64,000 nt of DNA, from NCBI RefSeq assembly GCF_000719865.1, contig NZ_JOID01000025.1, forward strand, positions 72,911 through 136,910, in the 5' to 3' direction. The notes beneath the pieces were generated by a model. The model saw only the letters and a list, made by a program, of their open reading frames with translations. It ran no database searches and was not told the DNA's origin. Of this stretch, positions 16,815 through 27,194 are shown in pieces; position 1 is the stretch's first letter; every line of letters starts with the position of its first letter. Source of the DNA: Streptomyces albus subsp. albus. GTDB lineage: Bacteria > Actinomycetota > Actinomycetes > Streptomycetales > Streptomycetaceae. A program made the position numbers and the translations under genes.

Positions 16815-18083
16815 ATGGACACAGTTCCCGTCGGCATAGAAGCGATGAACATCTATGGGGGCAGCACCTGCATCGACGTTCCCGGGCTGATGGCACACCG
16901 AGGCTTGGACACGTCGAAGTCCGCAGAGCTGATGGTGCATCAGAAGACGGTCGCGCTGCCCTTCGAGGACCCGGTGACATTCGGAGTCAACGCCGCGAAA
17001 CCGTTGGTGGACGCGCTCAGCGAGGCCGAACGGGACCGCATCGAGATGCTCGTCACCTGCACGGAATCGGGGCTCGACTTCGGGAAGTCCCTCAGCAGCT
17101 ATCTCCACCACTACCTGGGGCTCAACCGGAACTGCCGCCTGTTCGAGGTCAAGAACGCCTGCTACGCCGGGACCGCGGGCCTGCAGACGGCCGTCGACTT
17201 CATCCGGTCCCGTACTTCGCCCGGGGCGAAGGCATTGGTGATCGCCACCGACGTGTCGCGGCACGCCGTCCCCGACGACGCCGAGGCGATCACCATGGAC
17301 TGGGCCTTCATGGAACCGACGTCCGGGGCCGGGGCCGCCGCCGTCCTGGTGGGCGAGGACGCCCGGGTCCTCCACCTCGATGCCGGCGCCTACGGATCGT
17401 ACGGCTATGAGGTGATGGACACCTGCCGGCCGACACCCGCCGGAGAGGTCGGCGACGCCGATCTCGGCCTGATGTCCTACCTGGACTGCTGCGAGCAGAC
17501 CTTTCTCGCGTACCGGCGCCGGGTCCCGCAGGCCCACTACCGGGACACGTTCGGCTATCTGACCTTCCACACCCCCTTCGGGGGCATGGTGAAGGGCGCC
17601 CACCGCACCATGATGCGGAAGTTCGCCAAGGCCCCGCGCGCCCAGATCGAGGCCGACTTCCAGGAACGGGTCGCACCAGGTCTTCGCTACGCCCGGTACA
17701 CCGGGAACATGATGGGCGGCAGCGTCTTCGCCTCGCTCGCCGCGACCATCGCGCACGGCTCCTTCGACGAACCCCGCAGGATCGGCTGCTTCTCCTACGG
17801 ATCCGGCTGCTGCGCCGAGTTCTACAGCGGCGTCGCGACGGCTCAGGGGAGCGAGCTGCTGCGCGAACTGGACATCGAGCAGGCCCTGCGCGAGCGGAAC
17901 GTGCTGACGACGGAGGCGTACGACCAGGTACTGCGGGACAGCTCCGCCGTGGCGTTCGGCACCCGCAACGTCGAGCTGGACCCCGTGGGGTACGCCAAGG
18001 AACTCGGGGCCGTGCACGGCGCACCCGGACTGGTCCTGGAACGGATCAGTGAGTTCCACCGCGAGTACGGGTGGGCGGCATGA
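16815..18083 (+). CDS. HMG-CoA synthase-like beta-branching enzyme 2
   Basis: A 422-residue paralogue of the first HMG synthase, alike over the whole length and also fully catalytic: Glu84 (CTESGLDFGKS), Cys116 (KNACYAG) and His252 (FHTPFGG). Cys is followed by Ala-Gly here rather than Ser-Gly. Two HMG synthases in one cluster are rare. The best known case is myxovirescin, where TaC and TaF install different branches (methyl and ethyl precursors). Here both may use the single donor ACP or act at the two separate beta-branching ACP sites. Its stop overlaps the ECH1 start (ATGA at 18080-18083). Confidence 0.93.
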   Translation: MDTVPVGIEAMNIYGGSTCIDVPGLMAHRGLDTSKSAELMVHQKTVALPFEDPVTFGVNAAKPLVDALSEAERDRIEMLVTCTESGLDFGKSLSSYLHHYLGLNRNCRLFEVKNACYAGTAGLQTAVDFIRSRTSPGAKALVIATDVSRHAVPDDAEAITMDWAFMEPTSGAGAAAVLVGEDARVLHLDAGAYGSYGYEVMDTCRPTPAGEVGDADLGLMSYLDCCEQTFLAYRRRVPQAHYRDTFGYLTFHTPFGGMVKGAHRTMMRKFAKAPRAQIEADFQERVAPGLRYARYTGNMMGGSVFASLAATIAHGSFDEPRRIGCFSYGSGCCAEFYSGVATAQGSELLRELDIEQALRERNVLTTEAYDQVLRDSSAVAFGTRNVELDPVGYAKELGAVHGAPGLVLERISEFHREYGWAA

Positions 18084-18847
18084 CCTACCGAACCATCAAG
18101 GTCGACACGGCCGGTACCGTCTGCCGCATTCGGCTGGACCGGCCGGAGGCGAAGAACTCCCTCAACGAACTCCTCGTCGCGGAACTCCTCGACGCGCTCG
18201 ACCGGCACCAGGCATCCGTCACCGTGGTGGTGCTCGAAGGGCTGCCGGACTACTTCTGCTTCGGCGCGGACTTCCAGGAGCTCACCACCACCGCGGCCGC
18301 CGCGGGCGAGCGGACGGAGCACGGTCCCGAGCGGCTCTACGAGCTGTTCCTGCGGCTGGCCATCGGCCCCTTCGTCACGGTCGCGCACGTGCGCGGAGTC
18401 GCCAATGCCGGCGGCGTCGGGCTGGTGGCGGCCAGCGACATCGTCATCGCCGACGACACCGCGCGGTTCAGCCTCTCGGAGCTGCTCTTCGGCCTGTACC
18501 CGGCCTGCGTGCTGCCTTTCCTCATCCGGCGCTGCGGATCACAGAAGGCGCACTACATGACGCTGATGACGATGCCGTTCGACGCCGCGACGGCCGCCTC
18601 CTACGGACTCGTGGACGCGACCGGCCCGAACGGTGAGGCCCTGCTGCGCAGGCACCTCACCCGGCTGAAGTGCCTGCCGGCATCGGGGATCGCCCGGTAC
18701 AAGCGCTTCCTCCACGCGCTGGACGACGGCCTGACCGCGGCGCGGCCGTCCGCCCTGGCGGGAAACCGGGAGGTCTTCTCCGACGAGCGGAACCTGACCC
18801 TGATCCGCCGCTACACCGAGGAAGGAATACTGCCTTGGGAAGCGTGA
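18080..18847 (+). CDS. enoyl-CoA hydratase-like dehydratase ECH1
   Basis: A 255-residue crotonase-fold protein. ATG 18080 is preferred because it gives the ATGA overlap with the HMG synthase stop. The oxyanion-hole regions are visible (FCFGADFQELT near residue 60 and VRGVANAGGVGLVAASDIV near 105-120). In beta-branching, ECH1 dehydrates the HMG-like intermediate to a glutaconyl thioester on the ACP. Position directly before ECH2 supports this assignment. The GTG of ECH2 overlaps the stop, so the pair is translationally coupled. Confidence 0.9.
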   Translation: MTYRTIKVDTAGTVCRIRLDRPEAKNSLNELLVAELLDALDRHQASVTVVVLEGLPDYFCFGADFQELTTTAAAAGERTEHGPERLYELFLRLAIGPFVTVAHVRGVANAGGVGLVAASDIVIADDTARFSLSELLFGLYPACVLPFLIRRCGSQKAHYMTLMTMPFDAATAASYGLVDATGPNGEALLRRHLTRLKCLPASGIARYKRFLHALDDGLTAARPSALAGNREVFSDERNLTLIRRYTEEGILPWEA

Positions 18848-19593
18848 GCGAACCGGTCGTCGACCTTCGTGAAGTCGAGCCGGGGATCGTCCTGTTGACC
18901 ATGCAGGACCGGGTGCACAAGAACGCCTTCACCCCGGAACTGGTGGACGGACTGCTGAACGCCTTCGAGACGGTCCGCCGCGATGACACGTGCAAGGTCG
19001 TCGTCATGACCGGCTACAGCAGCTACTTCTCGTCCGGCGGAACGCAGGACGGCTTGCTCGCCATCTACGAGGGCCGAAGCAGGTTCACCGATCTGAACCT
19101 GTACAGCCTGGCGCTCGAATGCGACGTGCCCGTCATCTCCGCGATGCAGGGGCACGGCATCGGCGGTGGCTTCGTCATGGGCCTGTACGCCGACTTCGTC
19201 GTACTGAGCCGGGAGAGCGTCTACACCGCGAACTTCATGCGGTACGGCTTCACCCCCGGCATGGGCGCCACGTGCATCCTCCCCAGGAAACTGGGGCTCC
19301 CGCTGGCGCAGGAGATGCTGCTCAACGGCGCCAACCACCGGGGTGCCGAACTCGCCGCCCGGGGCGTGCCGTTCCCCGTGCTGCCGCGCAAGGACGTCCT
19401 GCCCGAGGCGCTGCGGCTGGCCAGAGAACTGGCCGACAAGCCGGCCGTGTCCTTGAAAGCCCTCAAACAGCATCTGGTGGCGCCGATCCGCCAGGCGCTG
19501 CCGGACGTCATCCAGGCCGAACTCGCCATGCACGAGCTGACGTTCCACCGCGAGGAAGTCCGGCAGCGGGTCACCGCTCTGTTCGGAGAGTGA
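18844..19593 (+). CDS. enoyl-CoA hydratase-like decarboxylase ECH2
   Basis: A 249-residue crotonase-fold protein from GTG 18844 (GTGA overlap). It contains HKNAFTPELV, FSSGGTQDGLL and the GHGIGGGFVMGLYADF oxyanion region characteristic of ECH2 decarboxylases (CurF ECH2/TaY class), which decarboxylate the ECH1 product to give the beta-methyl enoyl or exomethylene unit. It closely resembles the ECH2 domain built into PKS3 at residues 50-300. The cluster therefore holds one trans and one cis ECH2, and this copy is the likely partner of the tandem beta-branching ACPs in the KS-ACP-ACP protein. Confidence 0.9.
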   Translation: MSEPVVDLREVEPGIVLLTMQDRVHKNAFTPELVDGLLNAFETVRRDDTCKVVVMTGYSSYFSSGGTQDGLLAIYEGRSRFTDLNLYSLALECDVPVISAMQGHGIGGGFVMGLYADFVVLSRESVYTANFMRYGFTPGMGATCILPRKLGLPLAQEMLLNGANHRGAELAARGVPFPVLPRKDVLPEALRLARELADKPAVSLKALKQHLVAPIRQALPDVIQAELAMHELTFHREEVRQRVTALFGE

Positions 19594-19598
19594 GAGAG

Positions 19599-22500
19599 AT
19601 GCAGACCAAAGACCTTCTGCTGGCTCTGCGGTCCGGCAGGATCGGACTCGACGACGCCCGCAGCATGCTGACCGCCGAGTCGGCCGCCCGTCGCACCCAG
19701 GAGCCCACGACACCGCCCCCGACCGGTACGAGAGCCACGGCACAGCACGCCGTCGCGGTCATCGGCATGTCCGGCCGCTACCCCGAAGCCGAGGACCTCG
19801 GCCGGTACTGGGAGAACCTGCGCGCCGCACGCTCCTCGGTCACGGAGGTGCCCGCCGACCGCTGGGACATCGACACGCACTACGACCCCCGTCCCCGTCG
19901 GCCCGGCAGGACCGACTGCAAATGGCTGGGCGCGCTGTCCGACGTGGATGCCTTCGACCCGGCATTCTTCGGAATACCGCCGAACGAAGCCCACGCGATG
20001 GACCCCCAGCACAGGCTCTTCCTCCAAGAGGCCTTCCGGGCCTTCGAGGACGCCGGATACGGGCGGGAGCGGCTCGACGGCCGCGACTGCGGCGTCTACC
20101 TGGGCCTCGCCAGCCACGAGTACGAGACCCTGCTCGCCCGGTACGCCCCGGGCACCGGTAACGCGACCGGAACCAACGGGGCCATCGCGGCGGCCAGGAT
20201 CGCCTACCACCTCAACCTCACCGGCCCCGCCATGGCGGTGGACGCGGCCTGCACCTCCTCCCTGGTCGCCGTGCACCTGGCCTGCCAGGCGCTGCGCGCC
20301 GGCGAGACCGACCTGGCCCTGGCCGGCGGCGTCAGCCTCTATCTGGAGGCCGACCGGTACACGAGCATGAGCGCCGCCGGCATGCTCTCCACGACCGGGC
20401 AGTGCCGCCCCTTCGACAAGCGGGCCGACGGATTCGTGCCGGGCGAGGGCGTCGGGACGCTCGTGCTCAAGCGCCTCGCCGACGCGGAGCGGGACGGCGA
20501 CTCCATCCACGGCGTCATCACCGCGACCGCCGTCAACCAGAACGGCAGCACCAACGGAATCACGGCGCCGGGCAAGCGCAGCCAGGTCAAGCTGATCCAG
20601 CAGGTGTACGCGGCGCGCGGCATCGATCCCGCCGGCATCGGCTACGTCGAGGCGCACGCCACCGGCACCACCCTGGGCGACTTCATCGAACTCGACGCAC
20701 TGGCAACGGTGTTCGGCCAGTACACCGAGGAGCGCCAGTTCTGCGCCGTGGGCTCGGTCAAGGGCAACATCGGCCATGGGACCGCGGCCGCGGGAGTGGC
20801 GGGGCTGCACAAAGTGCTGCTCTCTCTGCGGCATCGCACCCTCGTGCCCACATTGCACGTGGAAGAGCCCAACCCACACTTCGATTTCGCGTCCTCGCCC
20901 TTCTACCTGAACACCCGGACCCGCCCGTGGGACGCCCGCGAGGGCCACCCCCGCCGCGCCTGCGTCAGCGCCTTCGGCTTCAGCGGCAGCAACGCCCACA
21001 TCGTGCTGGAGGAGTACGTTCCCGCCGCCGCACCACGGCCGGGCGTCGCGCGGGGCGGCCGGTACCTGTTCGTGCTGTCCGCGAAGACCTCCGACGCGCT
21101 GGCCCGACAGGCCGACCGACTGCGCCGCCACCTGGCCGACGAGCCCGGGACCGATCTCGCGGCCACGGCCCACACGCTGCAGACCGGGCGCGAGGCGATG
21201 GACGTGCGCGCGGCCTTCATCGCCGCCTCGCGCGAGGAACTGCTCGGCGCGTTGGACCGCCACGTACGCGACCACGAGGCCGGGCACGCCGTCACGGACC
21301 CGCAGCGCACCACCGCGGCCCCCGGGCGCGCTCCGGAGCGGGAGCGCCGCCGGTGGCTGCAGGAGGCGGCGCTGCCGGAGCTCGCCGACGCCTGGCTGCG
21401 CGGTGCGGACTTCACCTGCGACGAGTGGGCCCTCCTCTACGACGGCACGCCGCGCCGAGCGCACCTCCCCGGCTACCCCTTCGCACAGGACCGCTACTGG
21501 TTCACCGCCCTCGACCCGGTCGAGCCGACCGCACCGGCCGCCGAGCCCGCCGCGCGCGCAGAGCCCGATCCGCAGGCTCCGGCCGACGACACCGTCCGCT
21601 TCCACGCCGACGACCCCTACGTCCGCGACCACACCGTGGCAGGCGTGCCGACCCTCATCGGCATGACCCATGCCGGGCTGGCGCTCGACTGGTTCTTCGA
21701 CCGCTTCCCGCAGCACGACGCGGCCCAGCTGAGCAAACTCACGTTCCTGCGCGCCGTCGAGGTGCCCGCCGGGACCCGCGCCGAACTCCGGGCGGCACCG
21801 GACACGTCCGCGACCGGACCGGACCTGCGCCTGCGGGTCGTGCACCGCAGCGACGCGGGCGAGCTGTGGGCCCCGGTCGCCGAGACCCGGGTGCGCGCCG
21901 CCACCTACGAGCCGGAGACGCTCGACCGCACGGTGGTCCGGACCGGGCTGTCACCGGTGGACCCGGAGCGGCTGTACGGACGCAATCCGGCGATCGAGAT
22001 CGGGGACACCTTCAAGACCTTCGCCGAGCTGTACGCGGACGACGCAACGGTGCTGGCGGCCGTGGACGCCACGGGCGACGGGGCGCGGGGCCGCACTCTC
22101 GACCCACTGCTGCTCTACAGCGCCTTCCAGGCGGCCCTGCTGTTCCTCGACAGGGACGACGCACCGGCGGACTCCGCCGGGTACCTGCCCTTCGGCATCG
22201 AGGGCGTGCGGGCCCGGCGCACCCCGGTCACCGGACGGGTGTGGCTGACGGTGCGGCTGCGCCGTGACTCGGGCGAACTCGTGGTGTTCGACGCGGACTT
22301 GACCGACGAGGCCGGTGCGGTGGTGGCCCGGCTGACCGGCTGCTCCATGAAACGCATCCGTACGGCACCGGACCCGGTGGCCGCGGGCGACGAGCTGCCC
22401 GCCGCCATCCGGGGCTACCTCACCGACAAGCTGGCGGCACTGCTCGACGTCCCGGCACACGACATCGACCCGCGGGCCAATCTGATGGACCTGGGCGCCA

Positions 22501-25500
22501 CCTCGGACCAACTGGTCGCCCTGGCCGGGGAGATCGAGCGGGACAACGGGCTCGACCTGAGCCCCGCCCTCTTCTTCGAGTACCCGAGCCTGGCCCAACT
22601 GGCGGACCACTTCCACCAGGACCACCCGAAGGCCTTCGCGGCCCGTTCCACAGGTGCGCGGCCCGCGGCCCCGACACGGACGGCGCCCGCCCCCGCGAGC
22701 GCCGGTCCCCACGACCGTGCCGGACACGACGCCGGGCAGGAGGACATCGCGGTCATCGGGATGCACGGAATGCTGCCCGGTGCACAGGACCTCGACGAGT
22801 TCTGGCGCAACCTCGTCGACCGCAAGGACGTCATCACCGAGATCCCGCGGGACCACTGGGACTACCGCCCGTGGTTCGACGCGTCCCCGGGCGCCCACGA
22901 CAAGACGTACTGCAAGTGGGGCGGGTTCCTCGACGACGTCGACGCCTTCGACGCGGAGTTCTTCCGTGTCTCGCCCCGCGAGGCCGAGTGGATGGACCCC
23001 CAGCTGCGGCTGCTGCTGCAGAGCGTCTATGCGACGGCCGAGGACGCGGGCGCCGCCGCACGGCTGCGCGGCAGCGACACGGGCGTGTTCATCGGGGTCT
23101 GCTGTCACGACTACCTGGACGTGATCAACGAGCGGCAACTGCCCGTCGAGCCGTACGCGGGGCTGGGCAACCACCACACGGTCCTTGCCAACCGGGTCTC
23201 CTTCGCCCTGGACCTGCACGGCCCGAGCGTGGCGGTGGACACCGCGTGCTCCTCCTCCCTGGTGGCGCTGCACCAGGCGTGCCAGGCGCTGCGCAGCGGG
23301 GAGTGCACCACGGCGTTCGTCGGCGGGGTGAACCTGCTGCTGTCCTCGTACCACTACCGGTTCTTCAGCAGCGTGGGCGCTCTGTCGCCCACGGGCCGCT
23401 GCCACACCTTCGCCGCGGAGGCCGACGGATACGTACCGGGCGAATGCATCGGCACCGTGCTGCTCAAGCCGCTGAGCCAGGCGGTCGCGGACGGGGACCG
23501 GATCCACGCGGTGATCAAGGGCTCGGCGGCCCGGCACGGCGGATACACCCCGTCCTTCACCGCGCCGAGCGTCGCAGGCGAGGAGAACGTCGTCGTCAAG
23601 GCGTGGCAGGACGCCGGGATCGCGCCGGAGACGATCAGCTACGTCGAGGCGCACGGCACCGGCACCAAGCTGGGCGACCCCATCGAGATCACCGCGCTGA
23701 ACCAGGCGTTCAAGCGGTACACGGAGCGCGAGGCGTTCTGCTCGGTGGGCTCGGTCAAGGCGAACATCGGGCACACCGAAGGCGCGGCGGGCCTCGCCGG
23801 GCTGCTGAAGGTGATCCTTCAGATGCGCCACCGGCAGATCCCGCCGCTGCCCCGGCTGCGCGAGCACAACCCGCTGATCAAGTGGGACGGTGGAGCGCTG
23901 CGGGTCAACACCGATACCCAGGAGTGGCTCGCCCCGGAAGGGGCCCCGCTGCGCGCCGGGATCAGCTCGTTCGGCATCTCGGGCGCCTACGCGCACGTGG
24001 TCGTCGAGGAGTACCTGCCCGCTGCCGAGGACCGGCCGCACACCGGTACGCCCGACGCCGCGGTCCGTCCGGTGGCGGTCGTGCTCTCCGCGCGGGACGA
24101 GGAGCGACTCCGGGACCGGGCGCGGCTGTTGGCGCGAGCACTGCGTGACGGGCACCTGACCGACACCGAGCTGCCCGACATCGCGTACACCCTCCAGACC
24201 GGCCGCGAACCGATGCGCGAACGCATGGGCTGCGTCGTGTCCTCCGTCGGTGAACTGGCCGACATCCTGGAGGAGTTCGCCGCGGGCCGCACCCACGACC
24301 GAGTCCACCGCGGCCGCGCCGGCTTCGGGGACGCCGACGCGCCGACCGTGCCGCGGAACGCCGCGCCGACCCCGCAGGAGTACGCGGAGCTGCTCGACGC
24401 GTGGGTGCACGGCGCCCCGTACGACTGGGAGTCGCTCCACGAGGCGGCCCGGCCCCGGCTCATCGGCCTGCCGACGTATCCGTTCGCACGCGACCGCTAC
24501 TGGCTGCCCGCCACGGGAACGGAGGCGGCAGACCCGGCGCCGTCCGTCGCCCCCGCACCCTCGGACGGTGGCGGTCCGGCCGGTCATCCGCTGCTGCCGA
24601 CCGCGGGGCCGGACAGCGAACACACCAGGTTCCGGCCGGAGTTCTCCGGCACGGAGTTCTTCCTCGCCGACCACCGGGTGCTCGGCCGCAGCATCCTGCC
24701 GGGAGCCGCCCACCTGGAGCTGGCTAGGGCGGCGGTGCAGGCGCAGCACAGGTCCCGCGGGCTCGCGGACCGCGCCCTGCGCCTCGCCGACGTCGCCTGG
24801 ACGGCACCGGCCGAGATGGCGGAGGACCCCCTGCGCCTCGACGTCACCCTGACGCCCGGACCCGACGGCGCGACCGGCTTCACCGTGCACGGGACCCCGG
24901 ACCGGCCCGGCACGGAACCCGTCCTGCACTCTCGCGGCCGTGTGCTGCCCGTGCCGGACGAGCAGGCGGAGCGGGCGTCACTCGACGTGGCCGCGATCCG
25001 CGCCGCCTGCACCGAACGCCGGCTGACGGCGCAGCAATGCTACGAGGCGTTCCGCCGGGCCGGGATGGAGTACGGACCCGCGTTTCGCGGCATCGAGTAC
25101 ATCGGCGTCGGCACCGGCCAGGCCCTGGCCCGGCTCTCGCTGCCGGACGCCGTGCGCGACACCGCCGACGCGTACGTACTGCACCCGAGCCTGCTCGACT
25201 CGGCGCTGCAGGCGGTCGTCGGACTGATGCTGCCGCCCGCGGGCATGCCCCAGGACCTCGACGGTCCCGCTCTGCCGTTCTGCGTCGACACGGTCGACGT
25301 GCTCGCCCCGTGCCGCACTTCAGGGTGGGCCCGGGTGCGGGAACGAACCGGCACGAAGGCGCTGCGCCTGTTCGACCTGGACATCTGCGACGAGGACGGG
25401 ACGGTCTGCGTCCGGATCCGCGGCGCGGCCTGCCGCACCCTGCGGGCGGCGCCGTCCGCCGCCCCCGGGCAGCCCGCGGCCGAGGCGCCCATGGAGACCG

Positions 25501-27194
25501 TCCTCGCCACCCCGGTGTGGGACGCGCTGCCGCTCGACGCCGGTACCGGGACGGTGACCACCGAGGGCCGCACGGTCCTCGCGGGCGTCGCCTCCCGCAC
25601 CCGGCGGGGGCTCACGGACGAATTCCCCGACGCGACCTTGCTCGACCTGGCGCCGGACGCATCCGTGGCCGAGCTGCGCGACCTGCTCGACGGATGCGGG
25701 CCCATCGGACACCTCGTGTGGGCGGCGCCCAGCGGGACGGTCGAAGAAGGCGGCTGGGAGTCCGTGCCACAGGCTCAGCACGACGGCACGCTCCAGCTGT
25801 TCCGCACGGTCAAGGCGCTGCTGGAACTGGACTACGGACAGCGCGAGCTGACCTTGACCGTGGCCACCCGGCAGAGCGAGCCGTGCGGACCGTGCGACAC
25901 CGTCGATCCGACACACGCGGGCGTCCACGGGCTGGCCGGTTCGCTCGCCAACGAACACCCCGGGTGGCAGGTACGCGGTGTCGACCTCCCGGCCGACGGC
26001 CCCTGGCCCGCGGGCGCGCTGCGCCGCCTGCCCCAGCAGACCGGTACGGACGTGCTGGCCCTGCGGTCCGGTGCCTGGTACCGGCGACGGCTGATCCCGG
26101 TCGAAGGCGCCGCACCGGGCCGACGCACCGGCTACCGGCACGGCGGCGTGTACCTGGTGATCGGTGGGGCCGGGGGACTCGGCGAGACGTGGTCCGAGTA
26201 CCTGATCAAGACCTACCGCGCCCGCATCGTATGGGTCGGACGGCGGGCCCAGGACGCGGCCATCACCCGCAGCATCGAACGCCTCGCCCGCTTCGGACCC
26301 GCACCGGTGTACGTCCAGGCGGACGCCACCGACGAGACCCAGCTGCGCCGAGCGTGCCGGGTCACGCTCGACCGTTTCGGCGCGCTGCACGGAGTCGTGC
26401 ACGCGGCGATCTCGCTCCTAGACCGGAGCCTCGCGCAGATGACCGAGGAGCGTTTCCGGGCCGGCTACGCGGCCAAGCTGGACGTCGGTGTGCGCATGGC
26501 GCAGGTCTTCTCCGACGTGCCGCTCGACTTCGTCCTGTTCTTCTCGTCGGTGGTCTCGTTCGTCAAGGGCGCAGGACAGGCCAACTACGCGGCCGGCTGC
26601 GCCTTCAAGGACGCCCTCGCCCACCGGCTCGCACAGGAGTGGCCGTGCGCGGTGAAGGTCATGAACTGGGGCTACTGGGGGAGCGTCGGGGTCGTGGCGT
26701 CCGCCGCGTACCGCGAGCGGATGGCGCGCGAGGGCATCGGGTCCATCGAGCCGGCCGAGGGCATGGCAGCCCTGGAGTTCCTGCTGTCGTCCCCCTTCGA
26801 GCGACTCGCCCTGATGAAGGTGGCGGATCCCGGCCGCATCGCCGCCCTGGACATGACGCAGAGCCTGACCGCGACGGCAGGTGCGGCCGGGCCCGCCGAA
26901 CCGGTCAGTGACGCGACCGTGCTCGGACAGCTGCGCGATCTGGCCGGTGCCCGGATCGGCGGGCGGATCCAGGCGTCCGACGACGGACGCGAACTGACCG
27001 CGTACGGCTTCGCGCCCGCGCAGCTGACCGAGCTGGCCGAGCGGATCGGCGAGCACTACCGGGTGCACCTGACGCAGGCGGCATTCATCGACCACCCGAC
27101 GCTTCCCGAGCTGGCACGGTTCATCGCCGACCGGGTGCCGCGGCACGCCGCGGCCCAGACGGTGGGCGCATCCAACGGAGGGGACAAGCAGTGA
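19599..27194 (+). CDS. PKS1: KS-DH*-ACP-KS-DH-KR-ACP* (2531 aa)
   Basis: A trans-AT PKS starting at ATG 19599, five bases after the ECH2 stop. Approximate layout: N-terminal helical hairpin 1-30; KS1 52-475 (DAACTSS active site); DH-like 661-920; ACP1 933-1007 (GATSDQL); KS2 1049-1474 (DTACSSS); DH 1661-1947; KR 2181-2424 (GGAGGLG, SSVVS, QANYAAG); ACP-like 2436-2517. No AT or ER domain is present. The first DH-like domain keeps DHTVAG but has Tyr840 where the catalytic Asp is expected. The second DH has DHRVLGRSILPG and HPSLLDSALQ and looks active. The last ACP reads YGFAPAQL: Ser is Pro2473, so it cannot be phosphopantetheinylated. Chain transfer probably uses the ACP at the start of PKS2. 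The stop overlaps the PKS2 GTG. Confidence 0.92.
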   Translation: MQTKDLLLALRSGRIGLDDARSMLTAESAARRTQEPTTPPPTGTRATAQHAVAVIGMSGRYPEAEDLGRYWENLRAARSSVTEVPADRWDIDTHYDPRPRRPGRTDCKWLGALSDVDAFDPAFFGIPPNEAHAMDPQHRLFLQEAFRAFEDAGYGRERLDGRDCGVYLGLASHEYETLLARYAPGTGNATGTNGAIAAARIAYHLNLTGPAMAVDAACTSSLVAVHLACQALRAGETDLALAGGVSLYLEADRYTSMSAAGMLSTTGQCRPFDKRADGFVPGEGVGTLVLKRLADAERDGDSIHGVITATAVNQNGSTNGITAPGKRSQVKLIQQVYAARGIDPAGIGYVEAHATGTTLGDFIELDALATVFGQYTEERQFCAVGSVKGNIGHGTAAAGVAGLHKVLLSLRHRTLVPTLHVEEPNPHFDFASSPFYLNTRTRPWDAREGHPRRACVSAFGFSGSNAHIVLEEYVPAAAPRPGVARGGRYLFVLSAKTSDALARQADRLRRHLADEPGTDLAATAHTLQTGREAMDVRAAFIAASREELLGALDRHVRDHEAGHAVTDPQRTTAAPGRAPERERRRWLQEAALPELADAWLRGADFTCDEWALLYDGTPRRAHLPGYPFAQDRYWFTALDPVEPTAPAAEPAARAEPDPQAPADDTVRFHADDPYVRDHTVAGVPTLIGMTHAGLALDWFFDRFPQHDAAQLSKLTFLRAVEVPAGTRAELRAAPDTSATGPDLRLRVVHRSDAGELWAPVAETRVRAATYEPETLDRTVVRTGLSPVDPERLYGRNPAIEIGDTFKTFAELYADDATVLAAVDATGDGARGRTLDPLLLYSAFQAALLFLDRDDAPADSAGYLPFGIEGVRARRTPVTGRVWLTVRLRRDSGELVVFDADLTDEAGAVVARLTGCSMKRIRTAPDPVAAGDELPAAIRGYLTDKLAALLDVPAHDIDPRANLMDLGATSDQLVALAGEIERDNGLDLSPALFFEYPSLAQLADHFHQDHPKAFAARSTGARPAAPTRTAPAPASAGPHDRAGHDAGQEDIAVIGMHGMLPGAQDLDEFWRNLVDRKDVITEIPRDHWDYRPWFDASPGAHDKTYCKWGGFLDDVDAFDAEFFRVSPREAEWMDPQLRLLLQSVYATAEDAGAAARLRGSDTGVFIGVCCHDYLDVINERQLPVEPYAGLGNHHTVLANRVSFALDLHGPSVAVDTACSSSLVALHQACQALRSGECTTAFVGGVNLLLSSYHYRFFSSVGALSPTGRCHTFAAEADGYVPGECIGTVLLKPLSQAVADGDRIHAVIKGSAARHGGYTPSFTAPSVAGEENVVVKAWQDAGIAPETISYVEAHGTGTKLGDPIEITALNQAFKRYTEREAFCSVGSVKANIGHTEGAAGLAGLLKVILQMRHRQIPPLPRLREHNPLIKWDGGALRVNTDTQEWLAPEGAPLRAGISSFGISGAYAHVVVEEYLPAAEDRPHTGTPDAAVRPVAVVLSARDEERLRDRARLLARALRDGHLTDTELPDIAYTLQTGREPMRERMGCVVSSVGELADILEEFAAGRTHDRVHRGRAGFGDADAPTVPRNAAPTPQEYAELLDAWVHGAPYDWESLHEAARPRLIGLPTYPFARDRYWLPATGTEAADPAPSVAPAPSDGGGPAGHPLLPTAGPDSEHTRFRPEFSGTEFFLADHRVLGRSILPGAAHLELARAAVQAQHRSRGLADRALRLADVAWTAPAEMAEDPLRLDVTLTPGPDGATGFTVHGTPDRPGTEPVLHSRGRVLPVPDEQAERASLDVAAIRAACTERRLTAQQCYEAFRRAGMEYGPAFRGIEYIGVGTGQALARLSLPDAVRDTADAYVLHPSLLDSALQAVVGLMLPPAGMPQDLDGPALPFCVDTVDVLAPCRTSGWARVRERTGTKALRLFDLDICDEDGTVCVRIRGAACRTLRAAPSAAPGQPAAEAPMETVLATPVWDALPLDAGTGTVTTEGRTVLAGVASRTRRGLTDEFPDATLLDLAPDASVAELRDLLDGCGPIGHLVWAAPSGTVEEGGWESVPQAQHDGTLQLFRTVKALLELDYGQRELTLTVATRQSEPCGPCDTVDPTHAGVHGLAGSLANEHPGWQVRGVDLPADGPWPAGALRRLPQQTGTDVLALRSGAWYRRRLIPVEGAAPGRRTGYRHGGVYLVIGGAGGLGETWSEYLIKTYRARIVWVGRRAQDAAITRSIERLARFGPAPVYVQADATDETQLRRACRVTLDRFGALHGVVHAAISLLDRSLAQMTEERFRAGYAAKLDVGVRMAQVFSDVPLDFVLFFSSVVSFVKGAGQANYAAGCAFKDALAHRLAQEWPCAVKVMNWGYWGSVGVVASAAYRERMAREGIGSIEPAEGMAALEFLLSSPFERLALMKVADPGRIAALDMTQSLTATAGAAGPAEPVSDATVLGQLRDLAGARIGGRIQASDDGRELTAYGFAPAQLTELAERIGEHYRVHLTQAAFIDHPTLPELARFIADRVPRHAAAQTVGASNGGDKQ

